This document shows positions 33,663 through 42,981 of a DNA stretch of 64,000 nt, one piece after another. Below the pieces are notes generated by a model that saw only the letters and a program-made list of their open reading frames with translations, searched no databases and was not told where the DNA came from. The DNA comes from Rhodococcus erythropolis NBRC 15567 (lineage in GTDB: Bacteria > Actinomycetota > Actinomycetes > Mycobacteriales > Mycobacteriaceae): the NCBI RefSeq assembly GCF_001552595.1, contig NZ_BCRM01000002.1, positions 124,001 through 188,000 on the forward strand, in the 5' to 3' direction. Made by a program: the position numbers and the translations under genes. Every line of letters starts with the position of its first letter. Positions within the stretch are counted from its first letter, which is position 1.

Positions 33663-34751
33663 ATGGACGGTTTTGTTCTCTCGCGCCCCGATCACAGCGT
33701 GGTCACCCGCGGCGTACGACGCAGCTTCGACAGCTCCGACGCGGCCACCCACGCTCTGTCGGCAGGTACGACAAAGCTGATCGTCGGAGCGCTCCCCTTC
33801 GACCCGGCTGCCGCAACCGCGTTGTACGAACCTGCCGAGGCGACGATCGCGTCGCGGCCGTGGCAACCGCGCGATCCCCAGGCCCTGCCGACGACCCGGG
33901 TTGACCGGGAGATCCCGTCGTCGTCGGAGCATCTTCGTCGAGTGGAAAAGTTGATCGGACGTCTCCGCAGTGGAGAGATCGACAAGGTTGTCGCGGCTCG
34001 CACTGTGGAACTTCGCACGCAGACCCCGATCTCCCCGACCGCGCTCGCCGCACGCATGGCGGCGCTCAATCCCGTCGCCAACACCTTTGCCGTCGACCTC
34101 TCTGCTGCGGGAGCCGAATTCGAGGGCCACAGCCTGGTCGGCGCGACGCCCGAGGTATTGGTCAGTCGACGCGGGCGCGTCGTGACATGTCGCCCGTTGG
34201 CCGGGACCACAAAGCGATCCGCCGACGCCGATCAAGACCGCGAGGCAGGCGAAAGCCTTCTGCATTCGACGAAGAATCTGGCCGAGCACGCCTTCGTGAC
34301 GGCGTGGATCCGCGAGGTCCTGCAACCGATGTGCAGTGATCTGTCGGTGCCGGCAACTCCCGAACTGACCAATACTCACGAGGTCTGGCACTTGGCCAGC
34401 CCGATCCGCGGCACGCTGCGAAACGACACCACTGCGCTCGACCTCGCCATCGCTCTGCATCCGACGCCCGCGCTGTGCGGAACACCCACCGACGCGGCAC
34501 TGAAAGTCATCCGCGAGACCGAGGAGCCTCGCCGTTTCTACGGCGGCGCCGTGGGATGGTGCGACGGGGCCGGTGACGGCGATTGGGTGGTTGCCATCCG
34601 CTGCGCCGAGATCAGTGCAGACGGCCGCAACGCCTGGGCCAGCGCGGGTGGTGGAATTGTCGCCGAATCGGATCCACAGGACGAACTCGACGAGACATCT
34701 ACGAAACTGCGCACTCTGTTGACCGCGCTCGGTACCGAAACCCTCGACTGA
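33663..34751 (+). CDS. entC: Isochorismate synthase (EntC/MenF family)
   Basis: A 362-residue chorismate-using enzyme. It has the GEIDKVVAART segment, the general-base lysine region, VGATPEVLVSRRG, the magnesium-binding CRPLAGTTKRS, the HPTPALCGTPTDAAL signature and FYGGAVGW and AIRCAEI segments at the C-terminus. It converts chorismate to isochorismate for menaquinone or for catecholate siderophores such as rhodococcal heterobactins. No other siderophore or menaquinone gene is adjacent; a siderophore-binding lipoprotein gene lies 7 kb away. Confidence 0.92.
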   Translation: MDGFVLSRPDHSVVTRGVRRSFDSSDAATHALSAGTTKLIVGALPFDPAAATALYEPAEATIASRPWQPRDPQALPTTRVDREIPSSSEHLRRVEKLIGRLRSGEIDKVVAARTVELRTQTPISPTALAARMAALNPVANTFAVDLSAAGAEFEGHSLVGATPEVLVSRRGRVVTCRPLAGTTKRSADADQDREAGESLLHSTKNLAEHAFVTAWIREVLQPMCSDLSVPATPELTNTHEVWHLASPIRGTLRNDTTALDLAIALHPTPALCGTPTDAALKVIRETEEPRRFYGGAVGWCDGAGDGDWVVAIRCAEISADGRNAWASAGGGIVAESDPQDELDETSTKLRTLLTALGTETLD

Positions 34752-34880
34752 CCAGCACGTCACGAGGGTAATCGTCCGGATTCTCGAGTGCGGGTGATAC
34801 CTTGACCCGAGCAGTTCGTACGGGCCGGTAAGTCCGTCCGACCGCGAACGACCGACTAACGACCAATTGGGAGATCCGCG

Positions 34881-35054
34881 ATGACGAAGTTCCTTGTCCC
34901 CGGTGTGGCCAGCGCTGTCATCGGTGCCGTTCTGGGTGCCGGCGTCATCTTCGGTGTCACGGCCGCCGCGTCGGACAACACTCGTCCCGAGATCGACCGC
35001 AGCGGAAACGCAGATTCTTCCGTGCTGAACCAGGTTGAGTACGGCAGCCGCTGA
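34881..35054 (+). CDS. DUF2613-type small membrane/secreted protein (57 aa)
   Basis: A 57-residue protein with a membrane helix or uncleaved signal (LVPGVASAVIGAVLGAGVIF) and a polar tail (SDNTRPEIDRSGNADSSVLN). The equivalent of M. tuberculosis Rv0236A, which also precedes aftD, is recognised from size, composition and place. The start is ATG 34881 with GGGAGA upstream. It overlaps the aftD start by 20 bases, so it is probably translated with AftD and may act as an accessory to it. Confidence 0.85.
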   Translation: MTKFLVPGVASAVIGAVLGAGVIFGVTAAASDNTRPEIDRSGNADSSVLNQVEYGSR

Positions 35055-38000
35055 GAGCGCAGGCCTCGCGAGTTCCCGTTCTTCCGCCGACGCAGCGGTG
35101 TCTTCGGTAGACACCGCCCCGTCGGCAGAGCCCCTGTCGAAGCGGTGGCTGTTCGGCGCCTCCGTCGTAGCGTTTCTTCTCACTTTTCTGCAATCGCCGG
35201 GTCTGATCACCGCTGACACCAAGTACGACCTGACGCAGAATCCGTTCGGTTTTCTCGAACGCGCGTCGCATCAGTGGAGTAGTCAGGCCCCGCTCGGCCA
35301 GGTTCAGAACCAGGCCTACGGATATTTCTTTCCGCACGGGCCGTTCTTCGCGCTCGGCGAGTTGGCGAACGTTCCGCCGTGGATCACCCAGCGCATCTGG
35401 TGGGCGCTGCTTCTGATCGCAGGATTCTGGGGCATCATCCGAGTTGCCGAGGCTCTCGGTATCGGCAGCCGTAGTTCGCGCGTCATCGCAGCGGTTGCCT
35501 TTGTTCTTTCTCCCCGCGTGCTGACCACGCTCGGTTCGATTTCCTCGGAAACCCTGCCGATGATGCTGGCGCCGTGGGTGTTGTTGCCGGTGATTTTGGC
35601 TTTCGGCCCTGTGCGTGGAAAAGGAGTCCCTGGACTCCCTAACCACTCACGGGGGTTGAGGCGGTTAGCCGCACAATCCGCGCTTGCCGTCGCGCTCATG
35701 GGTTCGATCAATGCCGTCGCCACCGCCGCGGCCTGCCTGGTCGCGATCATCTGGTGGCTCTCGCACAAACCCAACCGAACATGGCTGACGTTCACCGCGT
35801 GGTGGGCGCTGTTCGTCGCTCTCGGCACGCTCTGGTGGATCGTGCCGCTGCTTCTGCTCGGCAAGATCAGCCCACCGTTCCTCGACTACATCGAGTCCGC
35901 CGGTGTCACCACGCAATGGGCGTCGCTGGCCGAGATACTTCGCGGCACAGACAGTTGGACCCCGTTCGTCTCCCCCGAACGCATTGCCGGCGCCGTCCTG
36001 GTCACCCAGCCCGCAGCAGTTGTCGCCACCGGTCTGGTTGCCGCCGCCGGCCTCGCCGGGCTCTGCATGCGGTCCATGCCTGCTCGCGGCCGGCTGACGC
36101 TCATCCTGTTCGTCGGTATCACCGGCCTGGCCGCGGGATACGTTGGTGAACTCAGCTCACCGGTGTCGGAGTCGGTACGCCTGTTCCTCGACTCGGCGGG
36201 CGCTCCGCTGCGCAACGTCCACAAGCTCGAGCCGTTGGTCCGTCTGCCGCTGGTGCTCGGACTCGCACACCTGCTGGCCAAAGTGCCACTACCGGGATCG
36301 GTTCCACTCGCCCGATGGCGCCGCGCGTTCGCCCATCCCGAGCGCGAACCGATGGTCGCACTGACCAGCCTGATCCTCGTTGCCCTCACCCTCTCGACTG
36401 CCTTGGCCTGGACGGGAAAGCTCGCTCCCCGCGGTGCTTATCCGGACGTTCCCTCGTACTGGAACGAAGCAGCGCAGTGGCTCGAGGACAACACCTCCCC
36501 CGGATCGGAAGCCGAACGTGCCCTGGTCGTCCCGGGAGCGCCCTTCGGCAGCCAAGTCTGGGGTCTGACGCGTGACGAACCGCTTCAGGCTTTGGCGAGT
36601 ACGCCGTGGGCGGTGCGTGACTCGGTCCCGCTGACCCCTCCCGGCGCAATCCGAGCGCTCGATTCCGTGCAACGTCTCATCGCCGACGGACGTCCGTCGG
36701 ACGGCCTCGCACAGACCTTGCTTGGGCAGGGCATCCACTACCTGGTGATGCGCAACGACCTCGACGGCGAAACGTCGCGCTCGGCCAGGCCGATACTCGT
36801 GCACCAGGCGGTCGAAGGCTCGCCGGGGATCGAGCGAGTCGCCCACTTCGGTGAAGACGACAGCCCCGAACCGATCGAAGGGCTGGTCGCGGACAGCGAT
36901 CTGCGTCCCGGTTACCCGGCCATCGAAATCTTCGAGGTCACCCCGCCCGACGGCACCCCGGCGGTCAGTGGCCCGTACTCCGTCGACCTGAACCAGGTTC
37001 CGCGTGTACAAGGTGGGCCGGAATCGTCTGTGCGACTTCACGAAAGCGGGCTGGTTCCGGGGACCGGGCCGATGATTCTCGCCGCCGACGCCGAAGCTGC
37101 GGGACTGCCCGTCGATTCTGTCACCGTCACCGACACACCGCGCGATCGGGAAACCGATTTCGGTCAGGTCGACAACCACAGTTCCGCCCTGCGCACCCCT
37201 GACGACGCTCGTCGTACCTACAATCTGGTGCCCGACTACCCGGTAGCGAACACGCCTCTCGTGGAAGGCCGTTGGAGCGGAGCTTCGATCACCGTTTCCA
37301 GCGCCGCCTCAGATGCCACCCAGCTGGGCGGCACTTCACCGTCGAGCAGTCCCGCGTCGACGGTCGACGGCGATCCGGCCACCGGCTGGTTCAGCAACGG
37401 CATCGAGCGCGCACTGGGCCAGTGGTTGCAGATCGACTTCGACACACCGATTTCCAGTGGGTTGCTTCATCTGACCACCAGTGCCGCGGCAATCGGAGCT
37501 CCCGTCAAATGGCTCGAGGTCTCGACACCGAACGGCAGCACGGCGGTGAAGGTGGAGCGTCCCGGTGAGCCCATCACCGTCTCGATTCCGGGTGGCAACA
37601 CTCCGTGGGTACGCGTCACAGCGACTCACACCGAAAACGGATCGCCTGGAACACAGTTCGGCATCAGCGAACTCTCCGTCGAAGACTTCTCCGATCGCAG
37701 CGCGCCGAAGACCGTACCGATCCGTTTCGACACGGTCCTGCCGAGTACGCCGACGGGCGCATCCGTGAACGCGTGGAACCTGAGCCAGGAGTTCCCCGGC
37801 CGCAACGCCTGCGCCGACTCGACGGACCGCGTGCGGTGCAGCAATGCATTCATGGCGATACCCGAAGAGCCGAGCCGCTTCCAGCGCACGCTCACGGTGC
37901 CCGAAAACACAGTCGTTGCACCGACACTGACTGTCCGAGCGCGTCAGGGCAACGCCCTCGAAGATCTGCTTTCCATCCCCGGCCGAATCACGGCTTCGGG

Positions 38001-39432
38001 TTCGAGCGACATCGGCGACACACGCGGATCTGCCTTCGCTGCCACCGACGGCGACGCACGCACCACGTGGTCGGCGCCGCAGAGCACCACAGAACCGGGC
38101 GGCCCGAAACCGACGCTGACTCTCAATCTTCCCGAGCCCACCCTGGTCACCGGCCTGGACATCACCCGGGGACTTGGCACTCTGCCGTCGCTGCCGACCA
38201 GTGTCGCGGTGAATCTCGGCAACGGGCCGCAGGTGCGAGAGCTGCCCGAACCCTCGGACGACACGCCTCGAACCAGTCGAGTTACCCTCGCCCCCTTCGT
38301 CACCGACAAGATCGTCCTGAGCATCACCGCTTGGGAACCGGTCCTCGATCAGACGGCGCTCGGCTTCGCCCAGGCGCAGCCCACCGGCCTCGCCGAGGTC
38401 GGCGTCGTCGGTGCCGACGGAACCCCGATCGCCGGTTCCGGAGTGCAGGGCGCAGAATCATTCGACAACCGCACCGTCACCGTCACCTGTGGCGACGGCC
38501 CGACCATTTCGGTTGCCGGACAGCAATTCCCCACCTCGATCACGGCGACGGCGACGCAACTTCGGACCGGCGCACCCGTCGAGGCACGTGTGTGCGGTTT
38601 GGACGCTTCGGCGACTTTGCCGGCGGGACAGCCTGAAGTGGTCGTCGAACCAGGCCCCGCGTTCTCGGTCGACAATCTCGATCTGACGGCGGTCGGTTCT
38701 TCAGCCGCGCAACGGAATACACCGCTCGAATCGACCGCGTGGACGGCGAATCACCGCGAACTCACCGTCACGAGCTCGTCCGCCGATCAGCTGATCGTCA
38801 ATCCCGAGAGCACCAGCATCGGTTGGATCGCCACGGCGCCGGACGGTTCCGAGCTGACGCCGGTGGTCGTGAACGGTTGGCAGCAGGGCTGGATCGTGCC
38901 GGCAGGCACCGCGGGAACCGTCACCATCGACTTCCCCAGCGACCGTTGGTACCGCCTCGGCATCTTCGGCGGGCTCGTGTTGCTGATCCCGCTGTTGTTC
39001 GCGGCTCTTGTCCCCACGCGCCGAGAGCCCAAGCCCCTCACACCACCCCGACCGTGGCGCAGCGTCGCGGCAGGATGGGTGGGCATGCTCGCGGCGGCCA
39101 CCGTCATCGGCGGCGGAGTGGGAGCGGCGATCGCAGTTGTGTGCTCGATCCTCGGACTTGCCGCGCTGCGAATCTTCGGCCCGGCTCGGACCGCACGCAT
39201 TCTCGTCGGCACCGCCGGCGTGGCCGCGATGATCGGCATCACGCTGCTCTCGACCGGACCGTGGCGAGCGCCGGGCGGCTATGTGGGCGACTCGTTCGCG
39301 ATTCAGTTCTCGATGTTGGTGGCCTTGGTCGTGACCGGGTTGGCCGCGTTGCCCTTCGCCGGTTCACCGATGTGGCGGCGCTTCTCCCACCGCGTGACCG
39401 CGACGCGCGCCGGTTCCTCCACCAAGGCGTAA
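35035..39432 (+). CDS. aftD: Arabinofuranosyltransferase AftD
   Basis: A 1465-residue GT-C membrane glycosyltransferase. The N-terminal third has about ten membrane helices (start LFGASVVAFLLTFLQSPGL), with the acidic DTKYDL loop that holds the GT-C catalytic region. The extracytoplasmic remainder holds carbohydrate-binding, discoidin-like modules (for example the segment around STVDGDPATGWFSNG and the one around AATDGDARTTW), and the C-terminus returns to the membrane (FGGLVLLIPLLFAALVP plus more helices). AftD adds alpha-1,3-arabinofuranose branches to arabinogalactan and lipoarabinomannan from decaprenyl-phospho-arabinose. The start is TTG 35035, inside the preceding small gene. Residues near 200 contain an unusual insertion encoded by an inverted repeat. 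Confidence 0.93.
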   Translation: MSTAAAESAGLASSRSSADAAVSSVDTAPSAEPLSKRWLFGASVVAFLLTFLQSPGLITADTKYDLTQNPFGFLERASHQWSSQAPLGQVQNQAYGYFFPHGPFFALGELANVPPWITQRIWWALLLIAGFWGIIRVAEALGIGSRSSRVIAAVAFVLSPRVLTTLGSISSETLPMMLAPWVLLPVILAFGPVRGKGVPGLPNHSRGLRRLAAQSALAVALMGSINAVATAAACLVAIIWWLSHKPNRTWLTFTAWWALFVALGTLWWIVPLLLLGKISPPFLDYIESAGVTTQWASLAEILRGTDSWTPFVSPERIAGAVLVTQPAAVVATGLVAAAGLAGLCMRSMPARGRLTLILFVGITGLAAGYVGELSSPVSESVRLFLDSAGAPLRNVHKLEPLVRLPLVLGLAHLLAKVPLPGSVPLARWRRAFAHPEREPMVALTSLILVALTLSTALAWTGKLAPRGAYPDVPSYWNEAAQWLEDNTSPGSEAERALVVPGAPFGSQVWGLTRDEPLQALASTPWAVRDSVPLTPPGAIRALDSVQRLIADGRPSDGLAQTLLGQGIHYLVMRNDLDGETSRSARPILVHQAVEGSPGIERVAHFGEDDSPEPIEGLVADSDLRPGYPAIEIFEVTPPDGTPAVSGPYSVDLNQVPRVQGGPESSVRLHESGLVPGTGPMILAADAEAAGLPVDSVTVTDTPRDRETDFGQVDNHSSALRTPDDARRTYNLVPDYPVANTPLVEGRWSGASITVSSAASDATQLGGTSPSSSPASTVDGDPATGWFSNGIERALGQWLQIDFDTPISSGLLHLTTSAAAIGAPVKWLEVSTPNGSTAVKVERPGEPITVSIPGGNTPWVRVTATHTENGSPGTQFGISELSVEDFSDRSAPKTVPIRFDTVLPSTPTGASVNAWNLSQEFPGRNACADSTDRVRCSNAFMAIPEEPSRFQRTLTVPENTVVAPTLTVRARQGNALEDLLSIPGRITASGSSDIGDTRGSAFAATDGDARTTWSAPQSTTEPGGPKPTLTLNLPEPTLVTGLDITRGLGTLPSLPTSVAVNLGNGPQVRELPEPSDDTPRTSRVTLAPFVTDKIVLSITAWEPVLDQTALGFAQAQPTGLAEVGVVGADGTPIAGSGVQGAESFDNRTVTVTCGDGPTISVAGQQFPTSITATATQLRTGAPVEARVCGLDASATLPAGQPEVVVEPGPAFSVDNLDLTAVGSSAAQRNTPLESTAWTANHRELTVTSSSADQLIVNPESTSIGWIATAPDGSELTPVVVNGWQQGWIVPAGTAGTVTIDFPSDRWYRLGIFGGLVLLIPLLFAALVPTRREPKPLTPPRPWRSVAAGWVGMLAAATVIGGGVGAAIAVVCSILGLAALRIFGPARTARILVGTAGVAAMIGITLLSTGPWRAPGGYVGDSFAIQFSMLVALVVTGLAALPFAGSPMWRRFSHRVTATRAGSSTKA
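35623..35668. repeat. Inverted-repeat element inside aftD coding sequence
   Basis: GGAGTCC (35623-35629) and GGACTCC (35632-35638) are perfect arms; next to them CTAACC-A-CTCA (35639-35649) pairs with TGAG-GC-GGTTAG (35657-35668). The element stays in frame and encodes KGVPGLPNHSRGLRRL in a loop between membrane helices. It looks like a short palindromic element inserted in a tolerant loop. Confidence 0.45.
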
Positions 39433-40508
39433 CTGGCCGAGGCCACAGCGACGCTCAGGACGACCGTGAGGGCCAGGACGTAGAAGAAGCTGCCAGAGAA
39501 CGGAACTATGCCGAATACGGGGAACACAGCGTTCAGTACGGCCAGGTGCCAGATGAACAGGCCGTAGGACCAGCGTCCGATTGCCAGCGCCAAAGGACTG
39601 GCCAGGAACCGATGCTGCGATTGATCGCGCAGAACCAGTGGCGCGATCAACGAGAAGCTGATGATCGCACCGAGTGCAATCTTGATCGCGTACTGCCACG
39701 GCTCAGGCCGCACCAGACCTTCGGGCCCGGCCAGATCAGTGCACGAGAGAACGAAGGCGATAAAGGCAATGAGGGTCAGGAGTACCCGACGGTGCGCGAG
39801 GCGATGCACCCATGTCGACGGGCCCACTGCCAGCTCGGCCAGCACCATGCCGGCGCCGAACCACGGCAGGTAGCCCGGCAACCAGTTGTCGTGGTGGATA
39901 GCGTCCGGCGTCGGAATCGGAATGAATGCCCACGTCAAGGCCAAGACCGACACCCCGAGCAGAAGCGGCAGCCGGAACCGGACCGAGTTTCCTCGTAGTC
40001 GGACCATCAGATACGCGAAAAGCGGCAGCAGAACATAGAACGCCACCTCGACCGACAGGCTCCACATCTGCGTGAGGCCCTCGGTGAGTGTCAACGGCAC
40101 GAAGACCTGCGCCAACCCGAGATTCGCCAACCACACTTGGTAGCCCCCGCCGGCACCGGGCAGGAACAGCAGGATCAGGACCACTGCCACCCAGTACGCC
40201 GGCAGAATGCGCGTCGCGCGGGAGATCCAGTACCGGACGGTCGACTGCGGCTGCCCGATTCCGCGAGCCTTTGCCGCGTGGGGGCGCCACAGGAGAAATC
40301 CGGACAAGGCGAAGAACACCGCTACGGCGAGATCGAGTCGACCGAACGCGCGCCCGATCGCACCGGACTGCGCTTCACCGGTCTGGAACGCGACATGGGT
40401 GACGAGGACGCCGAGCGCGGCCAATCCACGCATACCGTCCAAAGCCGGAACGAAGCCCCGAGCCTGTGGCGGGACCGTCTGAGAGGAATTCGTGGAACTG
40501 ATCATCAC
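39303..40508 (-). CDS. Membrane acyltransferase (acyltransferase 3 family)
   Basis: A 401-residue protein with ten membrane helices. It carries FVPALDGMRGLAALGVLVTH with the active histidine, the R-x10-H-like spacing of the family, FFALSGFLLWRP and a YWISRATRILPAYW arginine cluster. Such enzymes O-acetylate or O-acylate envelope sugars. As I recall it, it corresponds to Rv0228. The 3' 130 bases run antisense through the end of aftD; the resulting basic tail (RWEKRRHIGEPAKGNAANP) is probably cytoplasmic. It may modify the AftD product. The gap 40509-40721 holds the divergent promoters. Confidence 0.92.
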   Translation of the reverse strand: MMISSTNSSQTVPPQARGFVPALDGMRGLAALGVLVTHVAFQTGEAQSGAIGRAFGRLDLAVAVFFALSGFLLWRPHAAKARGIGQPQSTVRYWISRATRILPAYWVAVVLILLFLPGAGGGYQVWLANLGLAQVFVPLTLTEGLTQMWSLSVEVAFYVLLPLFAYLMVRLRGNSVRFRLPLLLGVSVLALTWAFIPIPTPDAIHHDNWLPGYLPWFGAGMVLAELAVGPSTWVHRLAHRRVLLTLIAFIAFVLSCTDLAGPEGLVRPEPWQYAIKIALGAIISFSLIAPLVLRDQSQHRFLASPLALAIGRWSYGLFIWHLAVLNAVFPVFGIVPFSGSFFYVLALTVVLSVAVASASYALVEEPARVAVTRWEKRRHIGEPAKGNAANPVTTKATNIEN

Positions 40509-40721
40509 GGATAAGTGTGCACCCCAGGCCGATTGAGGGAAACCACCAGGGACTCACAACAAAATGCCTGGCCAATTCATGCCCTCATGCGACAAACCGG
40601 GCCGGTGGACTGTTAGTGTTCTGCCACACATGGTGTCCATCGGGGGCCCCATGCGATCTGCGCAGCTCATATTGTGCCGGTTGGGGAACCTCGAAAGACT
40701 TAACGGGTTAGGAGTCACAGC

Positions 40722-41855
40722 ATGGCGGAACGCTCAGGGCCGAGCCGGATACTTCCTTGCATTCTGGTGGGCCTCGGTGCCTTCCTTTTGGCCATCGCCA
40801 TCCTCATTCCTACCTACACGGTAGGCAAGCTGGAGAAGACGCCACTCGACCTCGAGGTGACCACCGTCGCCACAGGCACCGGTAGCGTCCTCAACTCGGC
40901 GGCCCTCCTCGGCGGAAAGGCACAGGTCGACACCAACGTGCCGATCGTCGCTCAGCGCTACGTCACCACGCAGGACCCGTCCGACGCCGACATCATCACC
41001 GTCGAAGCCGGCCAGACCGTCCGTCGTACCGACAAGCAGGGCGACACCGGACTGCTGACCGCAACCCTGGACCGCGTCACGCTCGATCGCGTCAGCTCGA
41101 TGCCGACCAACGATCCGGTCGGAACCGTCCAGACGTCCAGCGACCAGCCCGCCGAAGAAGTTTCCCGCGACGGTCTGCAGTACAAGTTCCCGTTCAACAC
41201 GGAACAGAAGAGCTACCCCTACTTCGACCTGAACGCTCGCGCCACGAAGGACATCGACTTCGTCGAAGAGACCGAGATCAACGGTCTGAAGGTGTACCAC
41301 TTCCAGCAGACGATCGATCCCGTCGACCTGTCGAAGGTCGTCAACTCCCCCACCAACAAGCTGAGCCTTCCCGCTGACACCTGGGGCGTTCCCGGCGGCG
41401 CAACCCCGATCACGATGACGCGTTGGTACACCAACGTCCGTGACCTGTGGGTCGAGCCCAAGACCGGTGTCGTCGTCAAGGGCCAGGAGCAGTTGCACCA
41501 GTACTACGGCCGCAACAAGGATGCCGTCGACGTCGAGGTTCTCAAGGTCACGCTGCCCTTCGACGAGGCGACCATCGAGTACCAGGTCCAGCAGGCGCGT
41601 GACGGCATGGACAAGCTCTCGCTGTTCGGCCGCACCGTCCCGATCGTGGCAGGTGTCCTCGGAGTCATCGCGCTGATCGCCGGTATCTTCCTCGGCCTTC
41701 GCGGCGGCAAGGGCGGAACTCCGGCCCGCGCCGCACACGGCGGAACGAACCAAAATCCCAGCGGCCAGGGTTCGCCCGAGCCGGCTCCGGGTGAGCACGA
41801 CTGGACCTCGGACGACACTCAGGTGATCCCGCGTCCGGATCTGCGCAAGGACTGA
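40722..41855 (+). CDS. DUF3068 (PorA-family annotated) envelope protein
   Basis: A 377-residue protein with an N-terminal membrane helix (about 9-32; ILPCILVGLGAFLLAIAILI), a large extracytoplasmic beta-rich domain (LDLEVTTVATGTGSVLNS; YPYFDLNARATKDIDFVEE), a second helix at about 308-330 and a polar cytoplasmic tail ending in acidic and proline-rich residues. It is the DUF3068 family, equivalent to Rv0227c by place and size. The role is unknown; the family sits consistently with arabinan and lipoglycan genes. The start is ATG 40722 after a TAGGAG-type site. It ends at a very strong terminator. Confidence 0.9.
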   Translation: MAERSGPSRILPCILVGLGAFLLAIAILIPTYTVGKLEKTPLDLEVTTVATGTGSVLNSAALLGGKAQVDTNVPIVAQRYVTTQDPSDADIITVEAGQTVRRTDKQGDTGLLTATLDRVTLDRVSSMPTNDPVGTVQTSSDQPAEEVSRDGLQYKFPFNTEQKSYPYFDLNARATKDIDFVEETEINGLKVYHFQQTIDPVDLSKVVNSPTNKLSLPADTWGVPGGATPITMTRWYTNVRDLWVEPKTGVVVKGQEQLHQYYGRNKDAVDVEVLKVTLPFDEATIEYQVQQARDGMDKLSLFGRTVPIVAGVLGVIALIAGIFLGLRGGKGGTPARAAHGGTNQNPSGQGSPEPAPGEHDWTSDDTQVIPRPDLRKD

Positions 41856-41867
41856 TTCAGGCAGTTA

Positions 41868-41903
41868 GCAGAGCGCCCCTTCCACACGGAAGGGGCGCTC
41901 TGC
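41868..41903 (+). terminator. Strong hairpin terminator of the DUF3068 gene
   Basis: The perfect 16-bp arms GCAGAGCGCCCCTTCC (41868-41883) and its complement (41888-41903) with a 4-base loop, 12 bases after the stop codon. Confidence 0.85.
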
Positions 41904-42024
41904 TGCATTTCGGGACTTTGTTGCCGGATCGGCGTACGGATTGGCGCAACGGGTCGTTCCCTCCGCGTGGTCGCGGGCTTAGCGTTTTCTGGAAGTCCAG
42001 ACCACCCCGAACACGAGGAGCCAC

Positions 42025-42981
42025 ATGCCCGCATCAACAGTTCTGGGTTCGCACATCCGTGTCAGCGATCTGACACGTCGGAGATTTGTTGTCGGCAGTG
42101 CTGCATTCTCCGGGCTGTTCGCCGCCGGTTGCGCAAGGTCCGCCGGTACCGAGGGCGATGCGTCCGGGATGCGCACGGTCACGACCTCGCTCGGAACCTA
42201 CGACATTCCGGTGGCACCGAAGCGCGTCGTCGCCATCGACTCCCGACTCGACCTCGAACCAGCCGTTGCGATGGGCCTGCCGGTCATCGCGTACAGCTTC
42301 GACGCCGCCGAGCCGTGGGTTCCAGCCGATCCCACGGCGCAGGTGTTCGAGGCACCGGTCAACGTCGAGGCAATTCTCGCGCTGGAACCGGACCTGATCA
42401 TCTGCACCGACATCGGTGAGGCCTCCGACATGTGGCCGCTGCAGCAGTTGAGCCAGACGGCTCCTGTGCTTCCGATGGACTTCACCCGTCCGTGGCGCGA
42501 GAACATCGACCAGTTGGCAAGTTGGCTGGATCGCACCGAGAACCCCGAAGTCCGTCAGGTCATCGGAGCGTACGAGGACAAGGCAGCCGGATTGAAGGAA
42601 CGCCACGCCCGGAGTTTGGCGAGCAAGCAGATCGTGCTGCTGAACTACGTGAATCAGAAGGTCAACGGCGTCAACCGAAAGGGCATCTCCACGCAGGTGG
42701 CCGAAGACCTCGGCGTCCAGCTCCAGTGGCCCGTCGAGGGACAGAAGGAGATCTCCACCGAAAATCTGGTGACTTCCCTCGACTCGGCCGACGGAATGAT
42801 CGTCACCACCGCGCCCGGCGTGGATCCCGTCACCGACGACCGCGCGATGTGGAACCGTATCCGCGCAGTACAAGGCAACAACGTCGTCTACACGGGCGGG
42901 AACATCAACTACGGATCCGTCTACACCGCGATGCGTACGCTCGACTACTTCGACGATTTGTTCACGCGTCTGGAGAACTGA
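42025..42981 (+). CDS. Iron-siderophore ABC transporter substrate-binding lipoprotein
   Basis: A 318-residue periplasmic-binding protein of the FepB/FhuD class. The signal region has both a Tat motif (TRRRFVVG, residues about 18-25) and a lipobox (FAAGC, Cys37), so it is probably a Tat-exported lipoprotein. The mature domain shows KRVVAIDSRLDLEPAVAMGLPVIAY (given only as a family landmark, KRVVAIDSR) and VNVEAILALEPDLIICTD. The start is ATG 42025 with GAGGAG upstream. No permease or ATPase gene is adjacent, so it must share another transporter. It overlaps the flippase gene by 20 bases in convergent orientation. Confidence 0.9.
   Translation: MPASTVLGSHIRVSDLTRRRFVVGSAAFSGLFAAGCARSAGTEGDASGMRTVTTSLGTYDIPVAPKRVVAIDSRLDLEPAVAMGLPVIAYSFDAAEPWVPADPTAQVFEAPVNVEAILALEPDLIICTDIGEASDMWPLQQLSQTAPVLPMDFTRPWRENIDQLASWLDRTENPEVRQVIGAYEDKAAGLKERHARSLASKQIVLLNYVNQKVNGVNRKGISTQVAEDLGVQLQWPVEGQKEISTENLVTSLDSADGMIVTTAPGVDPVTDDRAMWNRIRAVQGNNVVYTGGNINYGSVYTAMRTLDYFDDLFTRLEN

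Noticed and set aside
33540..35222. 560-residue frame antisense to entC
   Set aside because: Shadow of entC and part of aftD; the translation shows no recognisable domain.
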